Assembly (NCBI GenBank): GCA_050084985.1
Contig: JBITNC010000002.1
Coordinates: 9,734,001-9,798,000, forward strand
Direction: 5' to 3'
Length of the DNA stretch: 64,000 bases
DNA from: Nageia nagi
Taxonomy: Eukaryota; Pinophyta
Of the stretch, positions 32,760-42,991 are shown piece after piece; position 1 is the first letter of the stretch; the number at the start of each line of letters is the position of its first letter. The notes under the pieces are model-generated. The model searched no databases. It saw nothing but the letters and a program-made list of their open reading frames with translations, and had not been told where the DNA came from. The translations under genes and the position numbers were made by a program.

Positions 32760-33760
32760 ATGGATAATGTAGAGGAGCAATAATCTACTATTCATACCAT
32801 GATGAATGACAATTTTGAAAGGAGGTTTTCAACAATGGAGAATCATTTGGCTCATTTGGTTGAGTTGTTGGCTGCTAGAGAAAATGCAAATGTCAATCAA
32901 AGATATCATGATGTAGTTGAGATAGTTGATTCATCATCTTCATCAAATAGAGTTCCATTCAAGGTGAAGGCCAAAGTGTACATTCCTACTTTTGGAGGAG
33001 AGGTTGATGCGAAAAAGGTGAACAATTGGAGGTTTATTTCCAAATTCATGGTGTTGTAAATGATGTTGGTAAAATCTCTTTTGCTAAATTAAAAATGAGT
33101 GGACATGCTTTAGTTTGGTGGGAAAGCTATGTAGAAACTCTTAATCATGAACATTTATCTAAAATATCTTCTTAGAATGAATTTAAGGAGTTGTTAAGAG
33201 ATCAATTCTATCCATTAGGATATCACAATAAATAATTTATGAAATGAAAATTCTTTAGACAACAAAGAGGGTAAAATATTTAAGAATACACTACAGAATT
33301 TAGAAAATAAGCTACATTGCTTGGGGTTGCACTAAAAGATATTCAAACTTTAATGAAGTACATTAGAGGCTTACATAGTCATTTGCAAAAGACTATAATG
33401 TTGTTTAATCCTACTAATCTTGATCAAGTGTGTGTGCAAGCATAATACTTAGAGGATGATAGTAAATAAAGAAGATAATATGATGAATTCAAGAAGGATT
33501 CTAATTTAAGGGGAGGACAAGAGAAAGATAAATCTCAAGATAAAAGCAAAGGTAAGAAAGAAACTAAGACAACTAATATTTTAAAGAAAGAAGTTGATGT
33601 TAGACATTATAGTCATTAGGATAAAGATGGTCATGTTGATGATAAATGTTGGAAATTACATCCATATAAACATAATAATAAGGAGAAAACTAATGCTATG
33701 ATTCTTATATGTGATGATATTGAGGGTAGTTCTGATGTTTATGAGAGAGTAAATTGTTCA
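32760..33760 (+). pseudogene. gag: Gypsy gag (element G)
   Basis: Starts at ATG 32760, with a TAA at 32781-32783, then the frame continues (MMNDNFERRFSTMENHLAHL). The retrotransposon Gag core follows with frame changes: VYIPTFGGEVDAKKVNNW, LKMSGHALVWWESYVETL, EFKELLRDQFYPLGY, LMKYIRGLHSHLQ. A Lys-rich stretch leads to a ruined zinc knuckle near 33600-33655 (SH, stop, DKDGHVDDKCW) that has lost its first Cys residues. It would have formed the particle shell. Confidence 0.85.
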
Positions 33761-33799
33761 TCCATTCAAAAGGTCAAAAAACTTCAAGACATTAAAGAG

Positions 33800-34500
33800 T
33801 AAAGGATTCAATTATTCCATCTCAAAATCCAAATTAAGAAAACCAAATTAGACCACATTGTTGATATAGGTTCTCAAGAAAATTTGATTTTAGAGACTAT
33901 GATAAGTAATTAAAGATTGGAAACTTTCAACCATCCAAATCCATATCCTTTGGGTTGGGTGCATCACAATGCTAGGTTGCAACTCACTAAACAATGTAAG
34001 TTGAATTTGCTATTTATACAAAGTACACTAATGAAGTTATGGTTGATGTTATTCCTTTAGACATTTTTGGTGTTATTGTTTGTAACCCTTATATGTGGGA
34101 TAGAGATGGTATCTACTACAAAAGATTGAACAAATTGTGATTGGTGAAAGATGTTGATAGCTAGTGCACATCAAAGTAGAAAAATGCTACCTTTTATCAC
34201 TTCCAATTAGGTAAAACATCTTGTGAATTCTTCTAAAAGTTTATTTTGATCATGGTGAAAAAAAGGATCCTCTAGTGAGGTGAATCTCATGCTATCAATA
34301 GCATGCAATAGTAATTATAGACCATTAGTGACATGCAAAAGAAAGGAATAGATGTAAGATTTAGTTTAAGAGTTTGTTGACTTATTTTCATATCCATAGG
34401 GATTACTTCCTATGTAAAATATACAACATGATATTCAGTTATTACCTGACACTTCATTGCCCAACATAGCTTTGCATTAGCAATCAATTTTGGAGCAAGG
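33800..34500 (+). pseudogene. pol: Gypsy protease region (element G)
   Basis: HIVDIGSQENLI near 33855-33890 matches the aspartic protease site with Ile in place of Ser or Thr after the catalytic Asp. It is followed by LETFNHPNPYPLGWV and a linker to RT (ELVDQGVIIPSTSPCGSP). Stops and frameshifts break it throughout. Confidence 0.8.
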
Positions 34501-34540
34501 GGAATTAAGGAGATAAATTTAGGAGTTAGTTGATCAAGGT

Positions 34541-35214
34541 GTGATCATACCAAGTACATCTCCATGTGGATCACCTATTGTTTTAGTTTCCAATAAGGAT
34601 CAAACTTGCAAAATGTGCATTGACTATATAGCACTAAACAAAATCACCATCAAAAACTGCTATCATTTGCCTTGGATAGATGACCTTTTGGATCAACTGC
34701 AAGGGGTAAGATTCTTCACAAAACTAGACTTGAGGAGTGGATATCACCAAGTTAAAATCAAGGAGGAGGACATTTGGAAGACTTCTTTCAAGACAATACA
34801 AGGCCTATTTGAGTGGATTTTTTTACCATTTGGTTTGTGCAATGTACCAACCAATTTTATGAGGGTAATGAATCATGTGTTGCATCCATTTATTGATTTT
34901 TTGTTGTTGTATACTTGGATGATATTCTTGTTTATAGTTATACTTGGGAAGAACATGTTTTCCATCTTAGACAAGTATTTCAAAATTTGCATAGGGAGAA
35001 GTTGTTATTGAAACATTCAAAATGTGATTTTGGAAAAGAGTCATTGGTGTATTTAGGCCATGTTATTGGTCATGGACAACTTAAGATAGATCCTAATAAA
35101 GTAAGTGCTATAGTAGATCAGCCAAGACCATCTAATGTAGTTGAAGTAAGTATTTTCTTAGGTGTTTTCCAATATTTAAGAAATTTTATTATTTATTTTT
35201 CTCATATTGGTTAA
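34541..35214 (+). pseudogene. pol: Gypsy reverse transcriptase (element G)
   Basis: RVT_1 family: STSPCGSPIVLVSNKD, KMCIDYIALNKITIKN, FFTKLDLRSGYHQVKIKEED, EWIFLPFGLCNVPTNFMRVM. A frameshift near 34905 precedes the catalytic box, which reads MDDILVYS from 34915 in the next frame, followed by the thumb (HSKCDFGKESLVYLGHVI). The active-site Asp pair is preserved, but the frame break would prevent synthesis of the enzyme. Confidence 0.93.
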
Positions 35215-35700
35215 CCTTTACATGATGTAACTAACAAGAAGCAATTTTTCTAATGGGGGAAACAACAACAAACATCTTTTGATACTTTGAAGCAAAAGAT
35301 TATTAGTGCACCTGTGCTAACACTACCTAATTTGTAGAAGCCATTTGAAGTGGATACTAATGCAAGTGACTATGCCATGGGATCCATTTTGTTACAAGAA
35401 GGTAAACCAATTCACTATCATTTTGAAAAGTTTAGTGGGGCTATTTTGAATTATCCTACTTATGATAAGGAAATGTATGCATTGGTTCAAGCTATTAAAA
35501 AGTGGAAACATTACTTAATGGGGAAAGAAATAATTATTCATAGTGATCATCAACCATTAAATTATTTACAAACTCAATCAAAACTATAACAAAATAGACA
35601 CTATAGATGGATGGGTTTTTTGCAACAATTTTATCTAGTGATCAAGCATAAGAAAGGAACACAAAATAAGGTTTCTGACATGCTTTCTAGGCCACTTGTA
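35215..35700 (+). pseudogene. pol: Gypsy RNase H (element G)
   Basis: KPFEVDTNASDYAMGSILLQ, YPTYDKEMYALVQAIKKWKH and IIIHSDHQPLNYL carry the conserved acidic residues (Asp, Glu, Asp). TAA or TAG stops at about 35212, 35251, 35336 and 35587 cut the frame. It ends near GTQNKVSDMLSRP, the standard border to integrase. Confidence 0.92.
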
Positions 35701-35929
35701 ACTACAAATTCCATGCCATTAGTAGCATGTAGTACAAATGATGGGCCATTAGTAGCATGCAAACAAAGTTCAATGAGTTCCCTCTCAATGCTGAAATTTC
35801 TTCCTTTTCTATCTAAGTTATTTTCAAAGGCATATGTACTGGATCCAAATTTTGGAGAGGTGTATAAGTAGTTGTCTTCATTAGGTCTAAGTATGAGGGT
35901 TTGGATGATTTAAAATGGACTTCTTTATT

Positions 35930-36850
35930 ATTTTAATGCATTATGTGTACCTATAGGTGAAATAATTGGACTAATTAGAGAAGCACATACTTCAAAGATT
36001 GTAGGATATTTTGGGGTTGGAAAGACATTGTACAAGTTGCAATGGCATGTATATTGGCCAAACATGCAAGATCAAGTTGCCAAGTACATAAGGGGGTGTT
36101 CTTTGTGTTGTATTAGCAAGCCAAGTAATAGGAAATTGGGTTTGTAGTAGCCACTTCTTGTACCTTCATGTACATGGGAGTGTATCTCAATGAATTTTGT
36201 GGTAAGATTGCCTATGACTAAGAAGGGTCATGATTATTTATTTATTTCTATGAATATATCTAGCAAGATGTGTGTTTTGATTCTATTTAAAAAGACTATA
36301 ATAGCACAAGATGCTACAATTTTATTCTTTTCTCATGTTTAGGTTCATTTTGGATTGCCTAATTCTATTATTTCAGATATAGATAATAGATTTTTGGGCA
36401 CATTTTGGAAATTTTTTTGGGAAAATATGGATACAAGGTTGAAGAGGAGTACTTCCTTTCATCCTCAAATGGATGAACAAACTGAGGTGGTGAATATGAT
36501 AGTAGTTCAACTCTTGAGGGGTTATTGTAGCAAGCATCTTATGTCTTAGGATGAATATATCCAACATGCATATGATAGGGTAATTCATTCTTCCATTAAT
36601 AAGAGTCCTTTTGAGACACGTTTTGGTTATTTACCACCTTCACCTTTTGATTGTGTGTTTGGGAAGCAAAGGGATGAAGAAGATTCACTTTACAAAGAGG
36701 AAAAGGAAGCTCAAAAAATTTGTTGAAAAGATTACATAAATTCATTTGAAACCAAAAGCAACTTCCGACGAGCCAAGCCAAGTACAAGATGAGACATAAA
36801 AAAAACATAGATTTGACCATAATTTTCATATGAGAGATCATGTTTGGTTA
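35930..36850 (+). pseudogene. pol: Gypsy integrase (element G)
   Basis: The zinc-binding HHCC module is visible (IREAHTSKIVGYFGVGKTLY, WPNMQDQVAKYIRGCSLC). The catalytic core follows: ISMNFVVRLPMTKKGHDYLF then ISMNISSKM, where Asn stands at the position of the first catalytic Asp; SDIDNRFLGTFW keeps the second Asp; and FHPQMDEQTEVVN keeps the Glu. The core ends in HSSINKSPFETRFGY. Besides stops, the Asp-to-Asn change alone would disable it. Confidence 0.9.
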
Positions 36851-36939
36851 TATATTAGTAAGGAAAGGTTACAAAGCCTAGCCAAGAAGTTGAAACCTAT
36901 AAGGTATGGACCATTTGAAATTATAGAGCAAGTGAGAAT

Positions 36940-37283
36940 GCATTTAGATTGAATCTACCGAAATATATAAACATCTATTCAATTGTGAATGTTGAGCATT
37001 TGAAATTGTATGAGCCATCTACATTGACTGAAGATGAAGCAGGTTTAGATCAGATTTTGCCATCTCTTGATGACTTAGCTCTTAATACTATGGATGAACT
37101 CAAGGAGGATTCCATATTGCAAAAGAAGGTTCATGCTACAAGAAGAGGTTAGACATAGATATGGTTGATTGGATTGAAAGGAAAAAAGGCTAATAAAGCC
37201 AAATTGATGGAAAAGTCTAGAGTCGGGGAGTTGTATCCTCACCTATGCATTTGTGGGACCAAATGCTTCTCCATTAGGGAGGT
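36940..37283 (+). pseudogene. pol: Gypsy integrase C-terminal tail, chromodomain-like (element G)
   Basis: AFRLNLPKYINIYSIVNVEH, LKLYEPSTL and LQKKVHATRRG, then after a TAG IWLIGLKGKK, AKLMEKSRVGELYPHL and GTKCFSIREV up to the purine tract. The position and the W-L-V-G/K-W-like pattern suggest a divergent chromodomain, which can guide integration toward marked chromatin. This is an inference; aromatic cage residues are not certain. Confidence 0.6.
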
Positions 37284-37284
37284 G
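37272..37284 (+). promoter_or_regulatory. polypurine tract of element G
   Basis: ATTAGGGAGGTG directly before the TG of the 3' LTR. Confidence 0.75.
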
Positions 37285-37996
37285 TGATCCAAATTGGATC
37301 ATGTGTTAGGTTGTCTTTTCAAAAGAAATACTCAATCTAGAGGTATATGTGCTTGGAGATAGATTTAATATCAAAATATAGAGTTTTTTGGCATTCAATT
37401 TTAGGCCTCCAATAGTGTGCAAATTATTGATTTTGGGCTACTAATAGTGTGCACATTGATTAGTCAGTAGGGACATTTGAAGAGATAATGGTATTTTAGG
37501 AGATTGAGTAGGTCAAGTTCCTTGGCTAACATTTTAGAGTGTTTTAGAGGCTTATTTAATGGCATATCTCATTCTTGATTCTTAATGAATGAGGATTGTA
37601 GAGTTTTGAGATTTTAGAATTGTAATACTTTAAAGGAAGACCAAGATTCATTCTAAAATTATTGTAGTTCTAATATTGTTTCTTCTTATCATAGGAGATT
37701 GCAGTAATTATAGGAGATTGTATTACCATTATGTTGATGGTATTTATCTATTCATGTAATATTGTAATTTCCATAGACAATGAGAAGAGAAGGCTTCAAT
37801 TCCAAGATGGATTAGCCCACATTTGGTGAACTAGGGTAAAATCATTATGTTGATCTTGTTGTGTGTTTGAGATTGCTAGTTTGTGATTCATATTGTGCAA
37901 TTTTCAAATTTATATGCAATTTGTATGATATCATAATGGTTAATTATTTTTATTTGAATCTATAAGTGAGTATAAGCATCTAATGATTACAAATCA
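37285..37996 (+). repeat. 3' LTR of element G
   Basis: Runs from TGATCCAAATTGGATCATG to GATTACAAATCA; 712 bases, homologous to 31889-32606. Confidence 0.93.
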
Positions 37997-38001
37997 TTCC
38001 A
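37997..38001 (+). repeat. right target-site duplication of element G
   Basis: TTCCA, identical to 31884-31888. Confidence 0.93.
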
Positions 38002-39222
38002 TCATATGTATGTAAAGAATGCCTTTTTAAATGGATACTTAGAGGAAGAAATCTACATGTGAGAACTTGAAGGGTTTATGATTGATCTAGGAAAAGGTAA
38101 AGTGTGTATATTGATCAAATATTTTTATGACTTAAAATAGGCTCTAAGAGCTTTGTATACCAAAATTGTTGAATATATACTACAACATACCTTCAATAGG
38201 ATTCTGAATGATCCTAACCTCTACCTTCGATAACATGGGGGGATATTATCATAGTTGTAGGATATGTCGATGATTTCTTTATCATAGGAAATATATAGAA
38301 ATTTACCATATATTATAAAGATGAATTCAAAAGATCATTTCCATGATTAACCTTAGTTTTCTTCATTATTACCTTCGAATGGAGATTTGGAATATGTAGG
38401 ACCAAATATTTATTTCAAAGATGAAGTATAGTAAGAGTTTGTTAGAGAAATTTAGGATGGAATATTTACAATTTATATCCACACCAATTGAACCTGGCTT
38501 ACATTTTTTATGCCATGATTGTTCTCCATGGTGATTCAAGTGTCTACCATTAGTTGATTGGATGGTTATTTTACATAGCATACATAAGGCAAGATATTTA
38601 CTATATCGTTCGCTATCTTTCACGATTTATGCATGAGACAAAGAAGGCCCATTAGACCATGACAAGATATGTTTTGAGATACATCCATGGTACTAATAGT
38701 TATGGCTTGGAGTACAAGAAGAATGATAATTTTGTCTTGTCTAGATACACAAATGCATATTATGGAGAATCCTTGGATGATAGGAGATTTACGATAGGAT
38801 ATGTGTTCTTCCTCAAATCTAAACCAATTTCATGGGGTAGTAAGCAGTAGTGTATCACATTCAAGTCTAGCATAGAGTCAAAATATCATGTTGTTCCTAA
38901 TGCTATTTGTGAAGTAGTATGGTTATGTCATATTTTTATAGACATTGAAATTTCACATAAAGAACCTACAATTATGCACTATGAAAATCAAAGTGTATTA
39001 AACAAGGTTCATAATCCTATTTTCCATGAGTGCACCAAACACATTGAGATAGGGTTGTATTTTATTTGTAACTATGTTTCATTGCACAACATTCAATTCT
39101 AATACATTTTCATAAAAGAGCAATTTACAAATATCTTAACCAAATCTCTTATCAATGAAAAGTTTGAATACTTTTGAAAACTTCCTTGTGTGCTCTCTGA
39201 ATACCTAATGTATTATGGAGGG
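38002..39222 (+). pseudogene. pol: Copia element F: RT 3' part and RNase H
   Basis: Continues the RT interrupted at 31883: YVKNAFLNGYLEEEIYM, a stop, GKGKVCILIKYFYDLK and LNDPNLYLR, with the YVDD region eroded to GYVDDF near 38260. RNase H follows: MTRYVLRYIHGTNSYGLEY (38659), DDRRFTIGYVFFLKSKPISW, IMHYENQSVLNK, KHIEIGLYFIC and ILTKSLINEKFEYF. Many stops and frameshifts. The gene ends a few bases before a purine tract (TATGGAGGG). Confidence 0.88.
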
Positions 39223-39442
39223 TGTTAAAAATAAATAATACATAAGTATGAATAATAAATACATTAGGTATTTAGAACTCTAACAAAGATATTAGTAATT
39301 TTACTAATGTTTAATAGTTAATATTTAGGGTCTCTCTTATTCCTTTATTCTATGAGAATGTAACTCATGTACTTCATTGTATTTAAATTGTATTTTCATT
39401 AATGGAAAAATACTCCCAACTTATTTTTTAATAGAACTAGCA
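39223..39442 (+). repeat. probable 3' LTR of Copia F
   Basis: Begins TGTTAAAAATAAAT straight after TATGGAGGG, as an LTR should. The right edge is a guess at the CA near 39442, since the matching 5' LTR has been lost. Confidence 0.6.
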
Positions 39443-40240
39443 TATAATATATATGGATTTTGCTAATATTATGAGGTTGTCCTCAAAGAGATCTAAAAAA
39501 TGCAAAATAAACATAATTTCCTATTATTATCATTTTATTTTTAATACTATGTTCAATTTCATTTTGCTAAAATATTTTCTTTATGGAACTCTAACATTTT
39601 TCTTTATAATTATCTTTACCTTATATGCTACAATCCTTTTCATACTCAAAGTTACTAATGCCCATGCAAGTTTGAATGAAATATTTCCAAATTTACTATA
39701 ATAACAAGGCCAAAGTTCCAAAATGTAAGAGAATGTGGAGCTAATAATTTAATGGTCATATAATTTAATGGAAAAACTCTTATAGATTCTATATACCATT
39801 AAGTTTAAAGGGTGTTAAAAAAAAATATATTTATTAATTAATTAAATGTGACCACACTAATTGAATCTAAAATTTGATTTAATAGAATGTTGTTTATCTT
39901 TCCTTTGTTATAAAAACCCTCCTTGACAAGACCTCTTTGATGGGTTTATTGTTCTAATGATTCTAAATGCTTTTCATGGTTAGATGTGATTCATAACTTC
40001 ATTATAAATATTTGATGTTTTTTTGGAGAGTTTTGTTCATAAGAGTTCTTCATCCAATTTGGGATGATCATTAATATAAGAGGGGATATGATGGTGGATG
40101 GTTGATATCCCATGAATGTCAAAACTACATATAAGCAATTTTATGTTTGTATGGTTTGTGAGGATGTTACCATAAGGGTAAAGGAGCTCATATCCTTTTG
40201 ATTCTTACATTTGAAATGGTTATTTTGAAATAAACTTTAT
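39443..40240. other. AT-rich DNA, no gene seen
   Basis: The open frame at 39453-39701 is hydrophobic and low in complexity. I see nothing I can name. Confidence 0.55.
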
Positions 40241-40241
40241 G

Positions 40242-40385
40242 GTGGTAGTGAGAAGGCTAGTATCATTGCCACCAAATTCCACCATTAGTTTGAGAGATTG
40301 ATACCTTGCCAAGTGAGGGGTTATGATGTGTATTCTACCCTTCCTTTGCAAATTTTAACATAGGTTTAACCTACAGGTTTTTTAA
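40242..40385 (+). repeat. dispersed repeat, copy 2
   Basis: Matches 9410-9545 in order and strand (TGGTGGTAGTGAGAAGG, AGTATCATTGCCACCAAATT, GTGTATTCTACCCTTCCTTT). More AT-rich than copy 1, mostly by C-to-T and G-to-A differences. Confidence 0.65.
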
Positions 40386-40529
40386 ATTTTTATAAGTTGA
40401 GTTCCATGGAGGGTATTCATTTGGTCAAAATTCATCTAGGGTGAGATCATAGCCTTGTTCAAATCTACCATCAAGTATATATGATTTTTTATATGTTTCA
40501 ATTTTTAGGGGTAGAGAGTTTTGAACATA

Positions 40530-41395
40530 GGCATCCCATATAGGAGGGCAAAGCATATCCTACCTTCGAAATGTCCCCTATGCATGAGCATTGATTCTAA
40601 TAGGTGTTAGATGCAGGACATATTAGAAGTCAAAAAATATCATCTTTTCATAGATTAAGGAGAATCACTAGGTGATTCTCCTCACTTTTCCTTTTAATTT
40701 TCTTGGGTATAATTGCAAGGTGATTCTACCAAACCAGCTAGGATATACCAACATTTTTTATTTCCTTTTCTTAGGTATAATCACAAGACAGTTCTACCAA
40801 CCCACCTAGTTATTATACAATCACTTTTTTTAATTCTCTCAAGTATAACTACCTAGCGATTTCACCAAACTACCAAGTGATTATACCTAATTTTTTTTAA
40901 ATTTTATTGGGTATCATGGCCTAGTGATTTTACAAAAACAACAGGTGATTATACCCAACCATTTTTAAAAATTTTAAAAAAATGGTTGGGTATAATCACC
41001 TAGAAATTCCAACAAAAGTTAAAAAATGGTTGGGTATAATTATCTAGTAGTTTGGTAGAATCACTAGGCAGTTATACCTAAGAAAAATAATATAAGTGAT
41101 GGTATAGTCACTAGGTGGTTTGGTATAATAGCCTTGCAATTATACCCAAGAAAAATTAAAAAAGTGTTGGTATAATCACTTGAAAGTTTGGTAGAATTGC
41201 CTTGCAATTATACCAAAAAAATAAAAAAATAAAAAGTGAGGAGAATCACTTGGAGATTCTCCTTAATCTCTATAAAGAAGATAGTTTTTAACTTCGAACA
41301 TATCTTATGTTTGACACTTTTCAGAACTGACACTCATGGATAGGGGGGTGTTCCAAAGGTAGGATATGCTTCGCCCATATATGACAACTTTGAAC
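40530..41395. mobile_element. foldback (long inverted-repeat) element
   Basis: An 860-base palindrome centred near 40972. Outer arms pair GCAAAGCATATCCTACCTTC (about 40548) with GGTAGGATATGCTTCGCCC (about 41360-41378), then AGGAGAATCACTAGGTGATT (about 40670) with GAGAATCACTTGGAGATTCT (about 41233-41252), down to a perfect central pair GGTGATTATACCCAACC / GGTTGGGTATAATCACC (40944-40960, 40984-41000). Each arm consists of about four 60-70 base units of the GGTATAATCACC...GGTGATTATACC type, which are themselves palindromic. No protein is encoded, so it would depend on a transposase supplied elsewhere. Confidence 0.85.
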
Positions 41396-42631
41396 TACCC
41401 ATCTGTCTAACTCCTATATCTTTCAAGTCATATAACCTAAAATTTTGAATTGAAAAGTAGATTATAATATTGGACAATAATGGGAGAATTCATTAGTAAA
41501 TATGATGATAGAATATTTAAAACAAATTTATATATTAAGGTGGTAAATTTAGTGTTTAAATTTATAAATTAAATATTTAATTGATATCTTAAGTACTGAA
41601 TGGAAAATTAAATATTAAAAGTGGATTTTTTGAAATTGTACTATGGCATTATATTATTTAAATAATAAAAAATAATTGTAATAACTAAAATAAATATGTA
41701 TTGGAGATGTTAAGGATGGTAGGAAAAAAGAATACCACCATCCAAGGTTAATATATATTTAAAATTAATTTATATTAGATTAAAATAAGATTACAAGGTA
41801 AATATGTTTCTAATGAAAGCCTATATGTAGTCATTAAGGTTAATATATTGTTAGTTTGAGAAGAATAATTAAAAAAAAAAAAAGACTTCTTTTGTGAATC
41901 AAGGAATAAGTTAAGGATGGTTTCTCCCTGTTAAGTAAGCCTCCTTAAACTATTTTACTCAGAGAAGATATGGCATTGTAGAATTTATCTTTGAGTATTA
42001 ATTTAGATAATAATATCATAGGTACATAATAAAGAAGTATTCTTAATGTAATTTATTCTAACCAAGGAGGTGGCTAGATAGCACATAGATAGTTAATGTT
42101 TTCTTATTTAAGACTTGAGAAGCCTTTTGGATGTCTTTTATTGCCTCTTTAAGTTGAGGGTTTTTACATTAATTTGTTTAATGAAGATATTATTTTTAAG
42201 CTTGGATTATATTATCATTGGTATAAGGTCATTATTATTAATATAGTTAAATGATTCAATGCCATTAGATTTTGATAGTGGTTATGAAACTAATACTTTA
42301 CTAATCATAGGGTTATGTCATGAAACACATGTGGTTTTAAAATTGATTGAGATTTTATGTTATTATTACTACATTGGTATGGTATGAATGAATTGTTATG
42401 TGGTATGAAATATAACATATTTCATTAATAATTATCATGTTGACATTTTTTAAATGCACATGTATAGCTCATGAAAGAAAATCTATTAATACATAGGATG
42501 AATTGGTAAATATGAATGATATACACTAGTGGGTGATTAGGCATGTGTTTTACTCTAGAAAATAGTTAGAGAAATTCTTTTAAAATGCTTTTGATTGATA
42601 TTCCTTTAATAAAAATACAATGATTTAGGAT
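41396..42631. other. AT-rich DNA, no gene seen
   Basis: Left flank of element E. No supported reading frame or repeat. Confidence 0.6.
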
Positions 42632-42636
42632 GGAAA
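42632..42636. repeat. left target-site duplication of element E
   Basis: GGAAA, identical to 46935-46939. Confidence 0.93.
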
Positions 42637-42953
42637 TGAGAGAACTATAATGTTCTATATTACTCATAAAAATGAGTTACATATATAGGCTTAAGAAAGC
42701 CATTACAAGACAAAATGAGAAGTTGAGGATAATATTCTCAACCCACAATAAAACTCTAACCTCACACTATACGTATCACCCTTAGATCACTACATGACAA
42801 ATTTGTTATAACAACAAATCACAAGGAATATACCCTAAATATTTAATCCTAGACTTTAGATTTTAGGGAAATACTTTAGGGAAAATACTCTTAATCCTAA
42901 TTAATTAACCTATTGACTTAGAACTTAGGGATATGTAGGGTATAATTCCAACA
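42637..42953 (-). repeat. 3' LTR of element E
   Basis: 317 bases from TGAGAGAACTATAATG to AATTCCAACA on the plus strand; same length as the other LTR and about 97% identical. Confidence 0.95.
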
Positions 42954-42955
42954 TT

Positions 42956-42967
42956 CTCCCCTTTGAT
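42956..42967 (-). promoter_or_regulatory. polypurine tract of element E
   Basis: On the minus strand CATCAAAGGGGAGAAT leads into the LTR; the AAAGGGGAGAA portion is the likely plus-strand primer. Confidence 0.85.
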
Positions 42968-42991
42968 GCTAAGTAACTCATGCAAGAGTTC

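Larger units (their letters stand above)
31889..37996 (+). mobile_element. Ty3/Gypsy retrotransposon G, nested in Copia F
   Basis: A 6.1 kb element with LTRs of 718 and 712 bases, a primer site, a purine tract and flanking TTCCA duplications. Its domain order is Gag, protease, RT, RNase H, integrase, as in Ty3/Gypsy, followed by a C-terminal segment like a divergent chromodomain tail (TRRG, then IWLIGLKGKK and VGELYPHL before the purine tract). All frames are broken. It lies inside the RT of Copia F in the same orientation, and reading across the insertion site restores F's frame. Confidence 0.95.

Noticed and set aside
34541-35214. Working reverse transcriptase because catalytic residues are intact
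   Set aside because: A frameshift just before the catalytic box and many flanking stops prevent a full protein.
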